A program made the position numbers and the translations under genes. 64,000 bases of DNA from positions 558,001 to 622,000 of the forward strand of contig NZ_BDCI01000002.1 in NCBI RefSeq assembly GCF_001613425.1, read 5' to 3'. Below are positions 62,057 to 64,000 of this stretch, piece after piece. A model generated the notes under the pieces. The model was not told the origin of the DNA. It did not search any database and was given only the letters and a program-made list of their open reading frames with translations. Numbering within the stretch: the first letter of the stretch is position 1; each line of letters opens with the position of its first letter. The DNA comes from Nocardia vulneris. GTDB taxonomy: Bacteria; Actinomycetota; Actinomycetes; Mycobacteriales; Mycobacteriaceae.

Positions 62057-63784
62057 TCAACGGCTCTTTCCCGCGAGGCTCTTTCCCGCGAGCCACAGGT
62101 TGGTGAGATCGCCGTTGAGCACCGGGTAGGGCAGCCAGTTCCGGACGGTCGTGGCGTGGAACCAGTACTGGTGCGCGAAGAGCACCGGCACCACCGCCGC
62201 ATCGTGCAGCACCTCGGCCTCCATCCGGCGGAAGAGCTCGGCGGCGCGCGTCTCGTCCGCCGAGGTGAGCGCGGCGCCGAGCAACTCGTTGACCTTCGCA
62301 CTGCGATAGCGGCCGAAGTTCGAACCCCAGTCACCGCCCTCGACCACACCACGGCTGTCGAACAGAGGCTGCAGATAGGTGCGCGCGTTGTTGCCGTACC
62401 AATCCGGTTCCCAGCCGGTGAGGGCGATATCCCAGCTCGTACGCGTGACCGACGACGAAAAGTAGTCGGAGAACAGTTCATTGATCGAGACGCCGACCAA
62501 CTCGACGCGGATTCCGGCCCGCGCCATCGCCGCCTTGACCACCTCGGCCGTTTCGGGATGGATGTCGCGGTCGCGGAATATCAATCGCAGTGTCAGCCCG
62601 TCCGGATAACCCGCGTCGGCGAGCAGCCGCCTGGCCAGTTCCGGATCACCGCGGCCGCCTTCGGTCCCGTACGGACGAAATTCCCGGTGCGCGGTGCACA
62701 GCGGCGGCAGGATCTGGTCGGCGATATCGTTCAGGCTCGGCCCGCCCCACACTCGCGACACCGCGGCCTTGTCCACCGCGTACTGCAGTGCGACGCGCAC
62801 CGCGCGGGCGGTCATGACGGGACTGGAAAAGTTGACCACGATATAGGGACTGAACAATCCGGCGGGGTATACCTCCAGCCGTGGATCAGCGCTGCCGAGC
62901 AGCTGCGGGAGTTCCTCGGTGAGCGGCTGAATGTCCCACAGCATTTCGGCCGCGCCGGTGGCGACCAGTTCATGGGCCGCGCGCTCCGACATTCCCTCGC
63001 GCACGACGATGGTGTCGACGTAGGCGGCACGCAGCCGATCGGATTCCGGTTCCCAGGCGGGATTCCGCTCCAGCACGATCTGTTCTCCCGGAACGTAATT
63101 CACCACCTGGTACGGACCGTTGGAGGCGAGCACCCGGTTGAACTCGGGACTGCCGGGGACGAAATCCAGGTACTCCACCGGCGCGGGCGTGGCGAACGGC
63201 AACGCGAGCATGTTCAAGAAGTCCGAGGACGGATGCCGGGTGGTGAAGAATATCTCGCGGTCTCCTTGCGCCCGGACACCTTTGATCTCCGTGTGTTCGA
63301 GCCGAGCGGCGACGGACTCGGCCGGCGCGCCCGCCACGGCGTCCCGGAACTCGCGCATGCCCTCGATCGTGCTCAGGTAGTAGGCCAGGCCGGGGCTGCT
63401 CGCGAGCGGATGGGCCAGTCGCTTGATCCCGCGCACGATATCGCCCGCGACCAGTGGGCGGATGCCCCGAGGCGTATTCCACCGCAGGCCTTCGGTGAGG
63501 GTGAACCGGTATTGCGTTCCGCCGGCGCTGATCCGGCCGTTCGCCACGGTCGGCACCTCGGTCGCCAGGTCCGCGACGATCTTTCCGGCCTCCTCGCGGT
63601 TGCGGCTCGCGACGCAGCCGACCAGTTGCCGCGTGTAGCCGCGCACTATCCCGCGGGTAGCCGTGTGATATGCCAGCGCGGGGTCGAGATAGTCGACGTC
63701 GCCGGCGCCGACCAGGGTGAGCGTGCCGCCGCGGCGGGGCGCCCGGGGCTCCGCGGAGCCTGCTCGCGTGGTTGTTTCCCGCAC
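62057..63784 (-). CDS. solute-binding-protein paralogue 2, without signal peptide
   Basis: The 575-residue protein belongs to the SBP_bac_5 family: RRGGTLTLVGAGDVDYLDPA, YRFTLTEGLRWNTP, GDIVRGIKRLAHP, NGPYQVVNYVPGEQI and a late WDIALTGWEPDWYG. The N-terminus is basic and polar, without a membrane helix or Cys lipobox, so it seems to remain inside the cell. GTG at 63784 was chosen because AAAGGTGG lies seven bases upstream and a perfect -10-like TATACT lies at 63814-63819; an ATG at 63805 is possible. No transport genes are adjacent. It is divergent from paralogue 3. Confidence 0.82.
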   Translation of the reverse strand: MRETTTRAGSAEPRAPRRGGTLTLVGAGDVDYLDPALAYHTATRGIVRGYTRQLVGCVASRNREEAGKIVADLATEVPTVANGRISAGGTQYRFTLTEGLRWNTPRGIRPLVAGDIVRGIKRLAHPLASSPGLAYYLSTIEGMREFRDAVAGAPAESVAARLEHTEIKGVRAQGDREIFFTTRHPSSDFLNMLALPFATPAPVEYLDFVPGSPEFNRVLASNGPYQVVNYVPGEQIVLERNPAWEPESDRLRAAYVDTIVVREGMSERAAHELVATGAAEMLWDIQPLTEELPQLLGSADPRLEVYPAGLFSPYIVVNFSSPVMTARAVRVALQYAVDKAAVSRVWGGPSLNDIADQILPPLCTAHREFRPYGTEGGRGDPELARRLLADAGYPDGLTLRLIFRDRDIHPETAEVVKAAMARAGIRVELVGVSINELFSDYFSSSVTRTSWDIALTGWEPDWYGNNARTYLQPLFDSRGVVEGGDWGSNFGRYRSAKVNELLGAALTSADETRAAELFRRMEAEVLHDAAVVPVLFAHQYWFHATTVRNWLPYPVLNGDLTNLWLAGKSLAGKSR

Positions 63785-63819
63785 TGCCGCACCACCTTTC
63801 CGCATTCGCCCCAAAGTAT

Positions 63820-63836
63820 ACTTCTATTACATATAG
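63820..63836 (+). promoter_or_regulatory. cluster promoter box, reference site
   Basis: ACTTCTATTACATATAG is the site against which the other six boxes were compared. It overlaps a perfect palindrome AAGTATACTT (63816-63825), whose minus-strand reading has TATACT. The site serves the divergent genes at 63784 and 63884, whose starts are 100 bases apart. TATAGT, from the end of the box, is a good -10 for the plus-strand gene. Confidence 0.55.
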
Positions 63837-63883
63837 TGATCTAGAGGATCTTTCGGCACGGTTCGGACCAGGAGGTCGGAGCA

Positions 63884-64000
63884 ATGAACGGTGATCAGCC
63901 AAAGTACGGCGGCACCCTGCGCCTGTACGGGCCGGGAAGCATGGACCACGTGGATCCGGCGAGCTCCTACTACATGCTGTCCGGGCAGATCATCAGGCTG
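63884..64000 (+). CDS. solute-binding-protein paralogue 3, N-terminal fragment
   Basis: The first 39 residues are in the window. They contain YGGTLRLYGPGSMDHVDPAS, very like the start of the binding protein at 49377 (ALRLYGPGVLDQLDPV), and again no signal peptide. AGGAGG lies eight bases before the ATG. The gene continues past the right edge, so the rest and any transporter genes beyond cannot be seen. Confidence 0.72.
   Translation, partial: MNGDQPKYGGTLRLYGPGSMDHVDPASSYYMLSGQIIRL

Overview
The window is high-GC actinobacterial DNA: G/C-rich third codon positions, many GTG starts and genes chained by ATGA overlaps. A secreted protein resembling the mycobacterial MTB12 antigen and a DUF3558-type lipoprotein point to a mycolic-acid actinomycete, most likely Nocardia. 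The genus is an inference. No rRNA, tRNA, CRISPR array or insertion sequence was recognised.

Left part (about 1-26.6 kb) is mixed chromosomal content. A minus-strand SsuABC/TauABC-type importer operon carries an interleaved NodB deacetylase and a second importer; it diverges from a PucR-family regulator across a perfect 11-bp-arm palindrome. Then follow a cytochrome P450, an ABC-2 exporter, the MTB12-like protein, a DUF574 methyltransferase, a MetE-like protein, a FAD monooxygenase, a four-gene two-component/ABC-2 operon, a DUF3558 lipoprotein, a three-gene module ending in a Lon-like/transmembrane/WD40 protein (18.7-23.4 kb), and a second NarL-type two-component pair.

Right part (about 26.8-64 kb, open at the right edge) is an enediyne biosynthetic gene cluster. 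An AraC regulator faces a five-gene operon with the universal enediyne cassette: unbL, unbV, unbU, the iterative PKS (KS-AT-ACP-KR-DH-PPTase, 1975 aa) and the hotdog thioesterase. After an HxlR-SCP2 regulator comes a minus-strand operon encoding a putative non-heme iron oxygenase, a SufS-like desulfurase, a methyltransferase, a cystathionine gamma-synthase/lyase-like enzyme and a homocysteine methyltransferase. With a CPFC flavoprotein further right, this suggests a sulfur-bearing, possibly methyl-trisulfide, ten-membered enediyne of the calicheamicin type. Three SRPBCC proteins are candidate self-sacrifice resistance proteins, an MFS pump is a candidate exporter, and a P450 and two methyltransferases are candidate tailoring enzymes. 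Three solute-binding-protein paralogues without signal peptides, a soluble histidine kinase with a response regulator lacking an HTH, and two four-EF-hand proteins are unusual accessories.

Seven intergenic sites in the right part share an AT-rich 17-bp box related to ACTTCTATTACATATAG. They look like the promoters or activator sites of one regulon and tie these scattered transcription units to the cluster. No glycosyltransferase, deoxysugar gene or second PKS is visible, so any such genes lie to the right or are absent.
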